A DNA stretch of 39,448 bases from positions 1 through 39,448 of the forward strand of contig WQXF01000008.1 in NCBI GenBank assembly GCA_009784985.1, given 5' to 3'. The translations under genes were made by a program, and so were the position numbers. The notes beneath the pieces are model-generated. The model saw only the letters and a list, made by a program, of their open reading frames with translations. It had not been told where the DNA came from and did no database searches. Each line of letters opens with the position of its first letter. Positions within the stretch are counted from its first letter, which is position 1. Positions 1-9,190 of this stretch are shown here, one piece after another. Source of the stretch: Clostridia bacterium (GTDB lineage Bacteria > Bacillota > Clostridia > Christensenellales > Aristaeellaceae).

Positions 1-10
1 ACACCGTGCC

Positions 11-65
11 GCGATTTTTGACGCACTCCACTCCGCTTCGCTCCGTTCCATGCATCAAAAATCGC
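11..65. repeat. Inverted repeat / hairpin at window start
   Basis: An 11-base arm GCGATTTTTGA (11-21) is perfectly complementary to TCAAAAATCGC (55-65), enclosing a pyrimidine-rich loop that itself contains the small hairpin CGCTTCG. It could be the terminator of a gene left of the window or a dispersed palindromic repeat; no downstream T-run on the plus strand is obvious. The rest of 1-160 holds no gene I can support. Confidence 0.5.
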
Positions 66-174
66 AATCTATCAACCAACAGGGCACAGCCTCACAGGGG
101 GGCAGTTGAATTTTCAATCGGGGAGAACTTTCTTTGTCAATCAAAGCAGAGAACATCAAAACGGAGGATTCTGA

Positions 175-1188
175 ATGAACACAACGGTATTTGGCAACAC
201 CGGGCTACGCGTATCCCGCAGCGCTTTTGGCGCGCTGCCCATTCAGCGCCTTTCCAACCAGGACGCGGCGGCCCTGCTCCGGCGCGCATACGAGGCCGGT
301 ATCAACTTTTTTGACACCGCCCGCGCCTACACGGACAGCGAAGCAAAGATGGCCTTGGGCCTGGGCGATGTGCGGGAAAAAATCATCATCGCCAGCAAAA
401 CCATGTCCAGTACCCCGGAGGCGTTTTGGGCGCAATTAAACGAGAGCTTAGCCGCGCTAAACACCCCCTACATCGACATCTATCAATTGCACAACCCCGC
501 AGTTATTCCCCTAGCGGATTCGCCCATGTACCAATGTATGCTGGAGGCCCGGGCCCAGGGCAAGATCCGCCATATCGGCATCTCCTGCCATTTGCTGGCC
601 AACGCCCGGATCGCCATGGAAAGCGGCTTGTACGCCACCATCCAGTATCCGCTGAGCGCCCTGTCCGACCCCGCCGAGATAGATTTTGCCCGTGAGTGCG
701 GTGAGCGGGGCATCGGCGTGATCGCCATGAAAGCCCTGTGCGGCGGGCTGCTCACCAGCGCCGCGCCCTCCATGGCTTTTTTGCGCGATCTGCCCCATGT
801 GGTGCCGATTTGGGGCTTCCAGCGGGACAGTGAGCTGGACGAGGTGCTGGCATTGGAGCAAAATCCCCCTGCCTTGGACGAAGCAATGCTTGCCCGCATC
901 GAAAAAGACCGGGCCGAACTGGCGGGAGATTTTTGCAGGGGCTGCGGCTATTGCCTGCCCTGCCCGGCACAAATTCAGATTGCCATGTGTGCGCGGATGC
1001 CCTTGCTATTGCGGCGGGCGGTACCCGAAAGTTTTTTGACGTCCCATTGGCAGCAGGAGATGGCGCGCATAGAGGCTTGTACGGGTTGCGGCCTGTGTAC
1101 CTCCCGCTGCCCCTACGGGCTGGATGCGCCCCGGCTTTTGCGGGCAGCGTGGGCGGATTATCAGGGGTTTTTGCCGGGGCAGGGCTAG
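175..1188 (+). CDS. Aldo/keto reductase with C-terminal 4Fe-4S ferredoxin-like domain
   Basis: The 337-residue protein is a predicted NAD(P)H-dependent oxidoreductase. Residues 1-260 form an aldo/keto reductase barrel with the expected tetrad: Asp47 and Tyr52 in FFDTARAYTDSE, Lys75, and His106 in IYQLHNP. The C-terminus has two cysteine clusters of ferredoxin type, FCRGCGYCLPCP and CTGCGLCTSRCP, so it probably binds two 4Fe-4S clusters. This domain pair is a known subfamily in anaerobes; the substrate is not predictable. ATG at 175 is preceded by a GGAGG at about 162. The gene stands alone and its stop overlaps the stop of the convergent gene at 1185. Confidence 0.88.
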   Translation: MNTTVFGNTGLRVSRSAFGALPIQRLSNQDAAALLRRAYEAGINFFDTARAYTDSEAKMALGLGDVREKIIIASKTMSSTPEAFWAQLNESLAALNTPYIDIYQLHNPAVIPLADSPMYQCMLEARAQGKIRHIGISCHLLANARIAMESGLYATIQYPLSALSDPAEIDFARECGERGIGVIAMKALCGGLLTSAAPSMAFLRDLPHVVPIWGFQRDSELDEVLALEQNPPALDEAMLARIEKDRAELAGDFCRGCGYCLPCPAQIQIAMCARMPLLLRRAVPESFLTSHWQQEMARIEACTGCGLCTSRCPYGLDAPRLLRAAWADYQGFLPGQG

Positions 1189-1784
1189 TTTTGCTGCGCC
1201 TCCCATTCAGCCCGGTATGTATTCAAAATATCATCAGCCCAAATATGCGCCTCCACAAATTTAAGATGATGGTTGATGTGCTTGTCGGCAGGATAAATTC
1301 CGCGCTTAAAATCATAGTCCACATGGGGCGGGAAGCCAATCCGCTCTATTAGTTCCAGCATTTCATTCACAAAATACACACGGTTCCAATACTCTTCCTG
1401 CCCAAACAACGCCGGATGAAAGATTGCAAACGAATCGCCATACGTAAATGAAACGGTGAGCCGGTCAATTTCCTGAAGGGGAATCTTGATAACCGCCGGA
1501 TGATCATAAGCGGATTCCCATTGATCATGGGGGCCAAGCATCGCATAGATAGGCGCGGTTCTTTGCGGACGCCCGCCATGTGCAATAAAAGCGTCCCGCA
1601 GTTGCCGATCCCGATGATAACGATTTTGCAAAAACCCTTCGATGTCGGGATTCCCGGCTTTGCCGGCATCCTTTTGTGTTATCAAGATTTGCCTAGCTTC
1701 CTCCATTGGAAGGGCCGTAAGGGGCCTAAAGGGGCCAAAATCCCGCTCAAAATAATGAAATAAAAACACCTTGCTCACAACCAC
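1185..1784 (-). CDS. Uncharacterised protein, 199 aa
   Basis: I do not recognise a named family with confidence. The sequence is soluble, with no signal peptide or membrane segment, and has aromatic-rich blocks such as FHYFERDFGPFRPL at the N-terminus and VSFTYGDSFAIFHP in the middle that look like conserved motifs of an unnamed Firmicute family. The GTG at 1784 has only a weak AAGGTGG upstream; a GTG at 1778 is an alternative. It lies 5 bases after the LRR gene stop (1790) and is probably co-transcribed with it. The stop shares a CTAG with the stop of the convergent reductase gene. Confidence 0.65.
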   Translation of the reverse strand: MVVSKVFLFHYFERDFGPFRPLTALPMEEARQILITQKDAGKAGNPDIEGFLQNRYHRDRQLRDAFIAHGGRPQRTAPIYAMLGPHDQWESAYDHPAVIKIPLQEIDRLTVSFTYGDSFAIFHPALFGQEEYWNRVYFVNEMLELIERIGFPPHVDYDFKRGIYPADKHINHHLKFVEAHIWADDILNTYRAEWEAQQN

Positions 1785-1789
1785 TCAGA

Positions 1790-2611
1790 TCAATAATCCA
1801 CCTTACACTCCGGCAACGCCTGTTGCAACGATTCGATCTGTTCGATAGAAAGGTCGTCGTTTTCGTATATCGCCAGCGTATATAACGCCTTGAGCTTAGC
1901 CAACGGTGTTATATCGGTAAGTTGATTGCCGGAAAGGTGCAGCAAGTTCAACGTGGTGAGCCTGCTCAGCGGGGATACGTCGGTGATTTCGTTGCCGGAA
2001 AGGAATAGGGTGTCCAACGTGGGCAACTCAGACAGGGGGGCCAAGTCGGCAATCCGGTTGTTTTCCAAACCCAGCGTCCACAAGTTCTCCATGCGGCTTA
2101 ACGCCGAAAGGTTGGTGAGCCGGTTGCCGTCGGCGGTAAGGCTCACCAACAGTTCCATGCCCACCAAGGGCCAAATGTCCTCGATTTGATTCTCGCCCAA
2201 ATCCAGCGCAAACAGCCCGGTGAGCCCGGTCAGCGGGGCAATATCCTCGATCCGGTTGCCGCGCAGGTACAGCAATTGCAGGTTGGTAAGCCCGGCCAAG
2301 GGCGATAGGTCGGTGATCTGGTTGGTGTTTAGGTACAGCACCTTCAGTTCGGTGAGCCCGGCCAGGGGCGACAGATCGGTGATGGCATTTTCATTGAGGA
2401 CTAACTCCTCCAGCAAAACAAGCTTTGCCAGCGGTGCGATGTCGGTAAGCCCCCGGCTGCTCAGCTCCAGCTCCATGGCATCCACGGGGATATCCCGCCC
2501 GGCGATGTGTATGGTTTCGGTTGGCTCCGTGGCAATAGCCGGCACACAGAGCAGCAGGCAGAAGGCCAGCAGCGGGCAGAGGGCGCGGCGAAAAATGGCT
2601 TGGTTGAACAT
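1790..2611 (-). CDS. Secreted leucine-rich-repeat protein (internalin-like repeats)
   Basis: ATG at 2611 follows AAGGAG and gives a 273-residue protein with a typical signal peptide (about residues 1-28, hydrophobic LLAFCLLLCVPAIA). The body consists of roughly nine 22-residue repeats of the form ITDLSPLAGLTNLxxLxLxxNxI, the SDS22/internalin type, followed by a short cap. No lipobox, LPXTG or membrane anchor was seen, so it is predicted to be exported and free or cell-wall associated. Such proteins usually bind other proteins; the partner is unknown. The upstream in-frame extension to 2719 crosses the promoter and is not used. Confidence 0.85.
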   Translation of the reverse strand: MFNQAIFRRALCPLLAFCLLLCVPAIATEPTETIHIAGRDIPVDAMELELSSRGLTDIAPLAKLVLLEELVLNENAITDLSPLAGLTELKVLYLNTNQITDLSPLAGLTNLQLLYLRGNRIEDIAPLTGLTGLFALDLGENQIEDIWPLVGMELLVSLTADGNRLTNLSALSRMENLWTLGLENNRIADLAPLSELPTLDTLFLSGNEITDVSPLSRLTTLNLLHLSGNQLTDITPLAKLKALYTLAIYENDDLSIEQIESLQQALPECKVDY

Positions 2612-2662
2612 GGCGGAACACTCCTTATTTATGACATGATTCTTCTTTTTGCTTGCAAACGA

Positions 2663-2691
2663 AGTATAGCATATTTGAGGCATAACGACAA
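2663..2691 (-). promoter_or_regulatory. Promoter of the LRR gene
   Basis: On the minus strand TTGTCG (2691-2686) and TATACT (2668-2663) are separated by exactly 17 bases, 52 bases before the ATG at 2611. It is divergent from the antitoxin promoter at 2738. Confidence 0.65.
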
Positions 2692-2737
2692 TGGAGGTCG
2701 TTTTTGTGTTTGCGAACAAAAAGTAATGACAATTTGA

Positions 2738-2766
2738 TTGTAATTCTTCACCGCCCGCGCTATACT
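2738..2766 (+). promoter_or_regulatory. Promoter of the antitoxin-toxin remnant
   Basis: TTGTAA (2738-2743) and TATACT (2761-2766) with a 17-base spacer, about 25 bases before the GTG start at 2791. Phd-type antitoxins usually repress such promoters; no clear operator palindrome was found. Confidence 0.6.
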
Positions 2767-2790
2767 AGGTTCGTATGGGAGGTGTAAAAA

Positions 2791-3114
2791 GTGACCATGA
2801 GCGCAGACGCTTTGAAGCGGTTGGTGCCCATCTCGCAATTTAATCGCGGCCAAGCGGCCAAATTGTTCGCCCGGGCACGAAGCGAGGGGCAAATTGTGGT
2901 ACTCAAAAACAACGCGCCGGAAGCGATTATCCTTAGCCCGGAGGAATATGCGCGGATGTGCGAAATCATTGAGGATCATGAGTTGCTAATGCTGGCGGAA
3001 GAGAGGTTGGCAAACGGAAACGAAGTAAATGCAATTCCCCTTGAAACCGTGATGGCAAACCTACAAATTACCCAGGCAGACCTCGATGCCGCCGAGGAGC
3101 TGGAGATCGAATGA
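2791..3114 (+). CDS. Phd/YefM-family antitoxin
   Basis: This 107-residue protein has the N-terminal Phd/YefM fold signature: a conserved VPISQFNRGQAAKLF segment, then VVLKNNAPEAIILSPEEYARM, and a charged C-terminal tail ending in EELEIE that would bind and neutralise the toxin. GTG at 2791 is placed 6 bases after GGGAGGTG; ATG at 2797 is an alternative. Its stop overlaps the ATG of the toxin remnant (ATGA at 3111), the usual translational coupling. Because the toxin frame is broken, the antitoxin is probably an orphan here and may still act as a repressor. Confidence 0.85.
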   Translation: MTMSADALKRLVPISQFNRGQAAKLFARARSEGQIVVLKNNAPEAIILSPEEYARMCEIIEDHELLMLAEERLANGNEVNAIPLETVMANLQITQADLDAAEELEIE

Positions 3115-3391
3115 GTTGGAAAGTCGTTTTTCTCCCGGAAGCGGAAGTAGATTTAAAAGTTTTGGACGGCGCTGTGCGCCCCCAGATCATTCGAGGCATC
3201 CTAAAGGTTTGTGAAAATCCGGGAGCTCCCTTGCAGGGCTCTACAAAATCAAGTTCGGCAAAGTGGGCATCCGTGTGGTATATGCGTTAAAACGTGAGGG
3301 GAAACAGATGATGATCCTCATCATTTCCATGCGGGCAGATGGGTTTGTGTATGCAGAAGCGGAAAAACGAAGAAAGAAGCACGGCCTATAA
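3111..3391 (+). pseudogene. Broken RelE/ParE-family toxin
   Basis: From the ATG at 3111 the frame reads MSWKVVFLPEAEVDLKVL and continues to LKVCENPGAPLQG, typical of the RelE/ParE N-terminal half, but terminates at 3288 after 59 residues. The remaining family-like half (LYKIKFGKVGIRVVYAL, then MMILIISMRADGFVYAEAEK, ending KKHGL) is readable in another frame from about 3240 to the TAA at 3389. Compared with intact relatives, about 15-20 residues around the usual KPLGN segment are also missing. The event looks like a small deletion plus frameshift, leaving an inactive toxin. Confidence 0.8.
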
Positions 3392-3401
3392 TTTTATTTT
3401 A

Positions 3402-3410
3402 TGGTATAAT
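3402..3410 (+). promoter_or_regulatory. Extended -10 promoter for the solute-binding protein operon
   Basis: TGGTATAAT matches an extended -10 element (TG-N-TATAAT) about 30 bases before the start codon; no good -35 hexamer is present at 16-18 bases, which fits extended -10 promoters. Confidence 0.5.
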
Positions 3411-3440
3411 ACCCAATAGGATCAACACAAAAAGGGGTGT

Positions 3441-4931
3441 ATGCCCATGAAAACCCGCGTTTGGGCGGCGCTTTTATGTGTCGCGCTGTGTGTGCCGCTG
3501 GTAACACAGGCAACAGAGACAATAACAGTACCCATGACCATGATGGGATACGATGCCTTCTCTTCCCGAAGCTGGGCCCATAGCCAGTTTTTTGTGCGCA
3601 TGGAGGAGCTTACCGGCGTCGCCTTTACCTTTCAGCAGTATGCCGACGCGGACACCTACGATAGAGCCAAGATCAACGCATTGGAAGGCCTTTCCCCCCT
3701 CCCTGATGTGTTTTTTAAAGCTGGCCTCACGTCCCAGGAAGAGCAACGTTATGCAGAAATCGGCGCGCTGATCGATCTGGCCCCCTTGCTGGAGGATCAC
3801 GCGCCCAACCTGTGGGCCTTGCTGGAGGCAAATCCGCATTGGCGCGAGGCCATCACCTTACCAAACGGCAAAATCGTGGCACTTCCGGCCCTGGCCGATC
3901 CCGCCGATCAGGTGTGCCTGTGGATCAACAAAGCTTGGCTGGACGCGCTGAATTTAGAAATCCCCGATTCACCGGAGAGCCTGCGCGCCGTGCTTTTGGC
4001 CTTCCGGGATGATGACCCCAACCGCAACGGCAGAAAAGACGAGATTCCATTGTACCTGATCGGCCCCTGGGAGGCCCGCTGGCTGCTTCCCTTTTTTGGT
4101 TTGGCCCCTAACGATTATAATGTGTACGTGGATGAGGCGGGCATGGTGCAGTTTGCTCCTTTCCAGCCGGAATTTGCCGAGTTTTTAGCCTTTTTGCGTG
4201 ATCTGTATCAGGAAGGCCTGCTGAGCCCGGATGCCTTTCGGGGCGCTCATGTCCTGCTGGAGCAAGATGCCCCCACATTGGAGGTGGGCGGTTTGATCTC
4301 CATGGTGCCCACCACCTTGCTCAGGCCCGAAGCTGTGCATCAGTTCGTTACCGTGCTCCCCTCCAACGGGCTGTGGCGCAACTTTCTGGGCCCGGTAACT
4401 CGCGGCACATTCGCCATCACCAGCGCCTGCCCGGATCCGGCCGCCGCCCTGGGTTGGGTGGATGCGCTGTATGACCAGCAGGGCGCAACGCTGGCCGCGG
4501 TGGGCAAAGAGGGGATTGATTACGAATTTACCGGCCAGGGCAAGTGGAGCCCCGTGATCCACGAGTTCCGAAGCGCGGATTCGGTGCGGGCCGACTCGCT
4601 GATGGATGCCGCAGGCGACCCCCTTCCCGGGCTTCGTCCGTGGGATTTTTTGATGGCCGTTGATTTCCCGCTGCAGCATCATATCTCCGAGCAAGTGCAA
4701 AAGATTGCCGGGGTAGCAAGGATGCCGATTCCGTTGCGTTACATCCCCCAGGAGGGACAGGCCGAGATTGACGCGTTGCAAGAGGTGTTGGGCGCGCTGG
4801 TAGATACGGGCATCGCTCGGTTTGTGATCGGCGAGGCGCCGCTAGACGCCGAACATCTGGCCGCCTTTGAGCAAGAGCTGCGCGACGCAGGGGCAGAGCG
4901 GCTGGTGGAATTATTTGGTGGTTTTCTATGA
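3441..4931 (+). CDS. Extracellular solute-binding protein (ABC transporter type)
   Basis: The protein has a cleavable-type signal peptide (hydrophobic VWAALLCVALCVPLVTQA) and the overall pattern of a family 1 solute-binding protein: an early PMTMMGYDAF strand, DVFFKAG, LPNGKIVALPAL and the calcium-loop-like DPNRNGRKDEIPLYL seen in LplA-type oligosaccharide binders. No lipobox cysteine follows the signal peptide. Length (about 495 aa) fits. The SD AAAGGGG sits 10 bases before the ATG at 3447, which makes 3447 the better start than 3441. No permease or ATPase gene is adjacent; instead it begins an operon of unrelated genes, overlapping the next gene by 4 bases. Confidence 0.75.
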   Translation: MPMKTRVWAALLCVALCVPLVTQATETITVPMTMMGYDAFSSRSWAHSQFFVRMEELTGVAFTFQQYADADTYDRAKINALEGLSPLPDVFFKAGLTSQEEQRYAEIGALIDLAPLLEDHAPNLWALLEANPHWREAITLPNGKIVALPALADPADQVCLWINKAWLDALNLEIPDSPESLRAVLLAFRDDDPNRNGRKDEIPLYLIGPWEARWLLPFFGLAPNDYNVYVDEAGMVQFAPFQPEFAEFLAFLRDLYQEGLLSPDAFRGAHVLLEQDAPTLEVGGLISMVPTTLLRPEAVHQFVTVLPSNGLWRNFLGPVTRGTFAITSACPDPAAALGWVDALYDQQGATLAAVGKEGIDYEFTGQGKWSPVIHEFRSADSVRADSLMDAAGDPLPGLRPWDFLMAVDFPLQHHISEQVQKIAGVARMPIPLRYIPQEGQAEIDALQEVLGALVDTGIARFVIGEAPLDAEHLAAFEQELRDAGAERLVELFGGFL

Positions 4932-5395
4932 TCGAAGTGTTTGCGGTGGATTCGCCCCAGGAGCGCAGCGGGTTGTGCGAGCGGGTGTTGCGCGCGTTGC
5001 CCGCTTGGTTTGGCATTGAGGAATCGTTAATGAACTACGTGGGCGATGTGGCCGGGTTGCCGTTTTTTGCCGCGCGGCTTGATGAACGGGAAGCCGGGTT
5101 TGTGGCCATTAAAGAACATACCCGGTGGGCAGCGGAGCTTTGTGTGATGGGGGTGTTGCCCTGGGCCCATCGAAAGGGCGTAGGCCGTGCGCTGGTGGAA
5201 CGATGCGAGCAGGCCTGCTGTGAAATGGGCAAGGAATTCCTTACCGTAAAAACCTTAGCCGATACCCATCCGGACGAGGGATACGCGGGCACCCGGCGCT
5301 TTTACCTGGCCATGGGCTTCAGGCCCCTTGAGGTATTTCCCACGCTGTGGGATGAGGCCAATCCGTGTATGTTGATGGTAAAAATAATATGCTAG
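4928..5395 (+). CDS. GNAT-family N-acetyltransferase
   Basis: The 155-residue protein shows the GNAT acetyl-CoA site: the strand AELCVMGVLPWAHRKGVG contains a Q/RxxGxG/A-like loop (HRKGVGRAL), followed by a C-terminal YAGTRRFYLAMGFRPLE, the usual beta5-alpha4 segment. The substrate is unknown. Start ATG overlaps the stop of the solute-binding gene (ATGA), and its own stop is overlapped by the next start, so translational coupling is likely throughout. Confidence 0.85.
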   Translation: MIEVFAVDSPQERSGLCERVLRALPAWFGIEESLMNYVGDVAGLPFFAARLDEREAGFVAIKEHTRWAAELCVMGVLPWAHRKGVGRALVERCEQACCEMGKEFLTVKTLADTHPDEGYAGTRRFYLAMGFRPLEVFPTLWDEANPCMLMVKIIC

Positions 5396-6753
5396 ACATG
5401 CTCCAGGCCACCAAAGGCCGCATCCGTATGCACATGCCGGGCCACAAGGGGCGTTTGTCTTTTGACAGTTCCTGGGATATCACCGAATTGCCCAACACCG
5501 ACGACCTGTTTGCCCCACAAGGCGGCATCGCCCAGGCCGAAGCATTGGCGGCACGCTCGGCTGGGGCGGCAAGTTCACTGCTTTTAACGGGCGGCGGAAC
5601 CGCGGGCATCATGGCGATGCTGCTTAGTTTGGTACCCCCCGGCGGCAAGCTGATTGTGCCCAGGGATTGTCATTTTAGCGTGCTGTCGGCCTGCGTGTGG
5701 GGCGACATCCAGCCGGTGTTTGTGTGGCCGCGGGTTCATGGGGCCAGCGGGTTCTCATACATAGATGCCGGGGACGTAGAACAAACGATCCAGGCCCACC
5801 CGGATGCCCTCGCGGTGTTGGTAACCCGGCCCGACTACCGGGGCGTGTGTATGGACTTGGCGCGGGTGGCCGCCGCCGCAAAAGCCGCAGGCATGTGGTT
5901 GCTGGTAGACGAAGCCCACGGCGCGCATTTCAATTGGCCTGTGGATCATCAGCCCAAGGGCGCGGGCGCGCTGGGCGCTCACCTGTGGGTACAGAGCGCC
6001 CACAAGACCCTACCTGTGTTGACGGGCGGCGCGTGGCTGCACCTGTGTGATGATGTACACACGGCACGGGCCCGGTCGGTATTGCGGATGGTACACACCT
6101 CCAGCCCTTCCTTCCCCATACTGGTGTCGCTGGACGAGGCGCGGGCGTGGATGGATGCCCACGGGATCAGCGCCCTCGCCACCCTCCACGGGCGCATTCA
6201 AACATTCTGGCGTTTGCTGCAAGCGGGCGGATCGGCCCTCCGCAACGCCCACGAGTTGCTGGATCACATGGATGTAGACCCCACGCGGGTGGTCATCGAC
6301 GTGTCGCAACAGGGCTACACCGGGCAAGAGGTGTATGATTGGCTAGGCGAACGCGGCATCGATGGAGAGATGGCCGATGGGAATCATGTGGTGTTGATTC
6401 CTTCGGTATGGGATCCAACCGATGCGCTGGAACAGGTGGGAAAGGCGTTGCTGGCTCTCCCAAAAAAGCCTCCTCTAAAGCCTCCCCTATTGATGGAAGG
6501 GCGCACTGCGCCCACTCCTCCGCAAATAGCGATGCGGTTGCGGGAGGCCGCGCTTTCGGTGTCTGCCAAGCCCCTGCCCCTCGCTATGGCAGAAGGGCAA
6601 GTGGCGGCTTGTTGTGCCGGTGTGTATCCCCCCGGTATTCCACTGATCGTGCCCGGTGAGCGGATCACGGCAGGGGCGGTGAAAGCGCTGGCCCGCGCGA
6701 GGCATTGTTTTGGCGTAGAAAACGGCGCGCTGCGGTGCGTGATCAACACATAA
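5389..6753 (+). CDS. Orn/Lys/Arg decarboxylase family PLP enzyme (YaaO-like)
   Basis: Residue numbering uses ATG 5389 (454 aa). The N-terminal RIRMHMPGHKG motif, VDEAHGAHF at about 174-182 and the PLP-lysine motif SAHKTLPVLTGGAW (Lys206) define the aspartate-aminotransferase-fold basic amino acid decarboxylase family; the C-terminal VYPPGIPLIVPGERI is also family-typical. A GTG at 5365 is an in-frame alternative start, but ATG 5389 overlaps the previous stop in the pattern of this operon. In Bacillus the homologue yaaO lies beside tmk, as here. A proline-rich stretch KKPPLKPPLL encoded by a palindromic segment near 6470-6515 interrupts the link between large and C-terminal domains. Confidence 0.88.
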   Translation: MLDMLQATKGRIRMHMPGHKGRLSFDSSWDITELPNTDDLFAPQGGIAQAEALAARSAGAASSLLLTGGGTAGIMAMLLSLVPPGGKLIVPRDCHFSVLSACVWGDIQPVFVWPRVHGASGFSYIDAGDVEQTIQAHPDALAVLVTRPDYRGVCMDLARVAAAAKAAGMWLLVDEAHGAHFNWPVDHQPKGAGALGAHLWVQSAHKTLPVLTGGAWLHLCDDVHTARARSVLRMVHTSSPSFPILVSLDEARAWMDAHGISALATLHGRIQTFWRLLQAGGSALRNAHELLDHMDVDPTRVVIDVSQQGYTGQEVYDWLGERGIDGEMADGNHVVLIPSVWDPTDALEQVGKALLALPKKPPLKPPLLMEGRTAPTPPQIAMRLREAALSVSAKPLPLAMAEGQVAACCAGVYPPGIPLIVPGERITAGAVKALARARHCFGVENGALRCVINT

Positions 6754-6764
6754 GGAGCGTTATT

Positions 6765-8039
6765 TTGCTGTACGATGTTGTTCTGTTTGACCTAGACGGT
6801 ACCCTTACCGAATCCGCGCCCGGCATCATGGGGGCGGCAAAAACCGCCGTGGAGCAAATGGGGTACGCCGGCTTTGATCTCCGGGTGTTCGAAGGGTTTA
6901 TCGGCCCGCCCCTCCACGGCTCTTTTCGTGCGCATTTTGGCATGAGCGACGCCCAGGCCGACGAAGCTGTCCGCCGCTACCGCGCCTATTACGCCGAGCG
7001 GGGGATGTTCGAAAACGCGGTGTATCAGGGCATCCCCAATCTATTGCGGCGGCTGCGCACAGGTGGGGCGCGCTTGTTTGTAGCCACCGCCAAGCCCCAA
7101 TTGTTTACCGACCGCATCATGGAACGGTTTGGGCTGGCCCGCTTTTTTGATGGCGTGGTAGGCGCAACCATCGACGAGCGCACCGGCGACAAAGTGTCCA
7201 TCATCCGGGAGGCGCTGCCGGCAGACGGGGGCCGCGCCGTGATGATCGGCGACCGGAAGTATGATATCCATGGAGGCCAGGCAAACGGCATCGATACCAT
7301 AGGCGTGTGTTATGGTTACGGCTCCCGGGCGGAGCTGACCGAGGCCGGTGCCACTCATATCGTGGATACGGTAGCAGAATTGGGTGATCTTTTGGCCCCT
7401 GAGTATCAACCATCCCCCGGTTTTTTTGTTACTGTTGAAGGTTTGGACGGATCGGGCAAGACCACCCAAATCGACCGGCTGGCCGCGCACCTGGAGCAGC
7501 TCGGTTACCATACGCTGCGCACCCGTGAGCCGGGCGGAAGCCCCATTGCCGAAAAGATACGTCAGGTGGTGCTCAGCCCTGAGAACCTGGGCATGCACGC
7601 CTGGACGGAGGCGTTGTTATACGCCGCGGCCCGGGCCGAACATGTCCGCGCGATCGTGCGCCCGGCCCTGGCCCAAGGCCAAGTGGTGCTATGCGACCGG
7701 TATGTGGACTCCAGCGCGGTGTATCAGGGCGTGGGGCGTGAGCTGGGCCTGGAAAAGGTGCTGGAGGTCAATGCGCTGGGCACCGGCGGTTTGGCGCCCG
7801 ATCTTACGCTGTACCTGCGCCTGGATGCGGCGGAGTCCCTTGCCCGGCGCGAGCGGGCGTCTTCGTTGGATCGCATTGAAATGGAAGAAGGCGCTTTTCA
7901 TCAGCGGGTTTGTGATGCCTACGATCAATTGGCCGCCAGCAATCCGCAACGCATCCGCACGATCGACGCCTCACTGCCTGTGGGGGAAATTGCGGTTGCC
8001 GCTTGTGCCGAGATGGATGCGGCGCTGGCGAGGAGGTAA
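6765..8039 (+). CDS. tmk: Fusion protein: HAD-family phosphatase + thymidylate kinase
   Basis: TTG at 6765 lies 7 bases after AAGGAG; the upstream in-frame extension overlaps the decarboxylase and is not used. Residues 1-212 are a HAD phosphatase of phosphoglycolate-phosphatase type: DLDGTLTES (Asp9, Asp11), ATAKP, a lysine in RTGDKVSII, and GDRKYD (Asp163, Asp167). Residues 220-424 are a complete thymidylate kinase: P-loop GLDGSGKT (226-233), REPGGSPIAEKIR, CDRYVDSS (Asp311-Arg-Tyr) and a short lid region. It should phosphorylate dTMP to dTDP for DNA synthesis, while the HAD part hydrolyses an unknown phosphoester, perhaps a nucleotide. There is no frameshift or stop at the junction, so the fusion is real in this sequence. 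Confidence 0.9.
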   Translation: MLYDVVLFDLDGTLTESAPGIMGAAKTAVEQMGYAGFDLRVFEGFIGPPLHGSFRAHFGMSDAQADEAVRRYRAYYAERGMFENAVYQGIPNLLRRLRTGGARLFVATAKPQLFTDRIMERFGLARFFDGVVGATIDERTGDKVSIIREALPADGGRAVMIGDRKYDIHGGQANGIDTIGVCYGYGSRAELTEAGATHIVDTVAELGDLLAPEYQPSPGFFVTVEGLDGSGKTTQIDRLAAHLEQLGYHTLRTREPGGSPIAEKIRQVVLSPENLGMHAWTEALLYAAARAEHVRAIVRPALAQGQVVLCDRYVDSSAVYQGVGRELGLEKVLEVNALGTGGLAPDLTLYLRLDAAESLARRERASSLDRIEMEEGAFHQRVCDAYDQLAASNPQRIRTIDASLPVGEIAVAACAEMDAALARR

Positions 8040-9131
<1,092 letters not shown>

Positions 9132-9190
9132 TCCTGGGGTTTTGATATCTGCGCTTTTTTATACGAGTTCCATGTTACGTCATTTGAAGC

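Noticed and set aside
6-314. Frame at the window start
   Set aside because: It crosses the hairpin and the start of the reductase in another frame; its composition is not protein-like.
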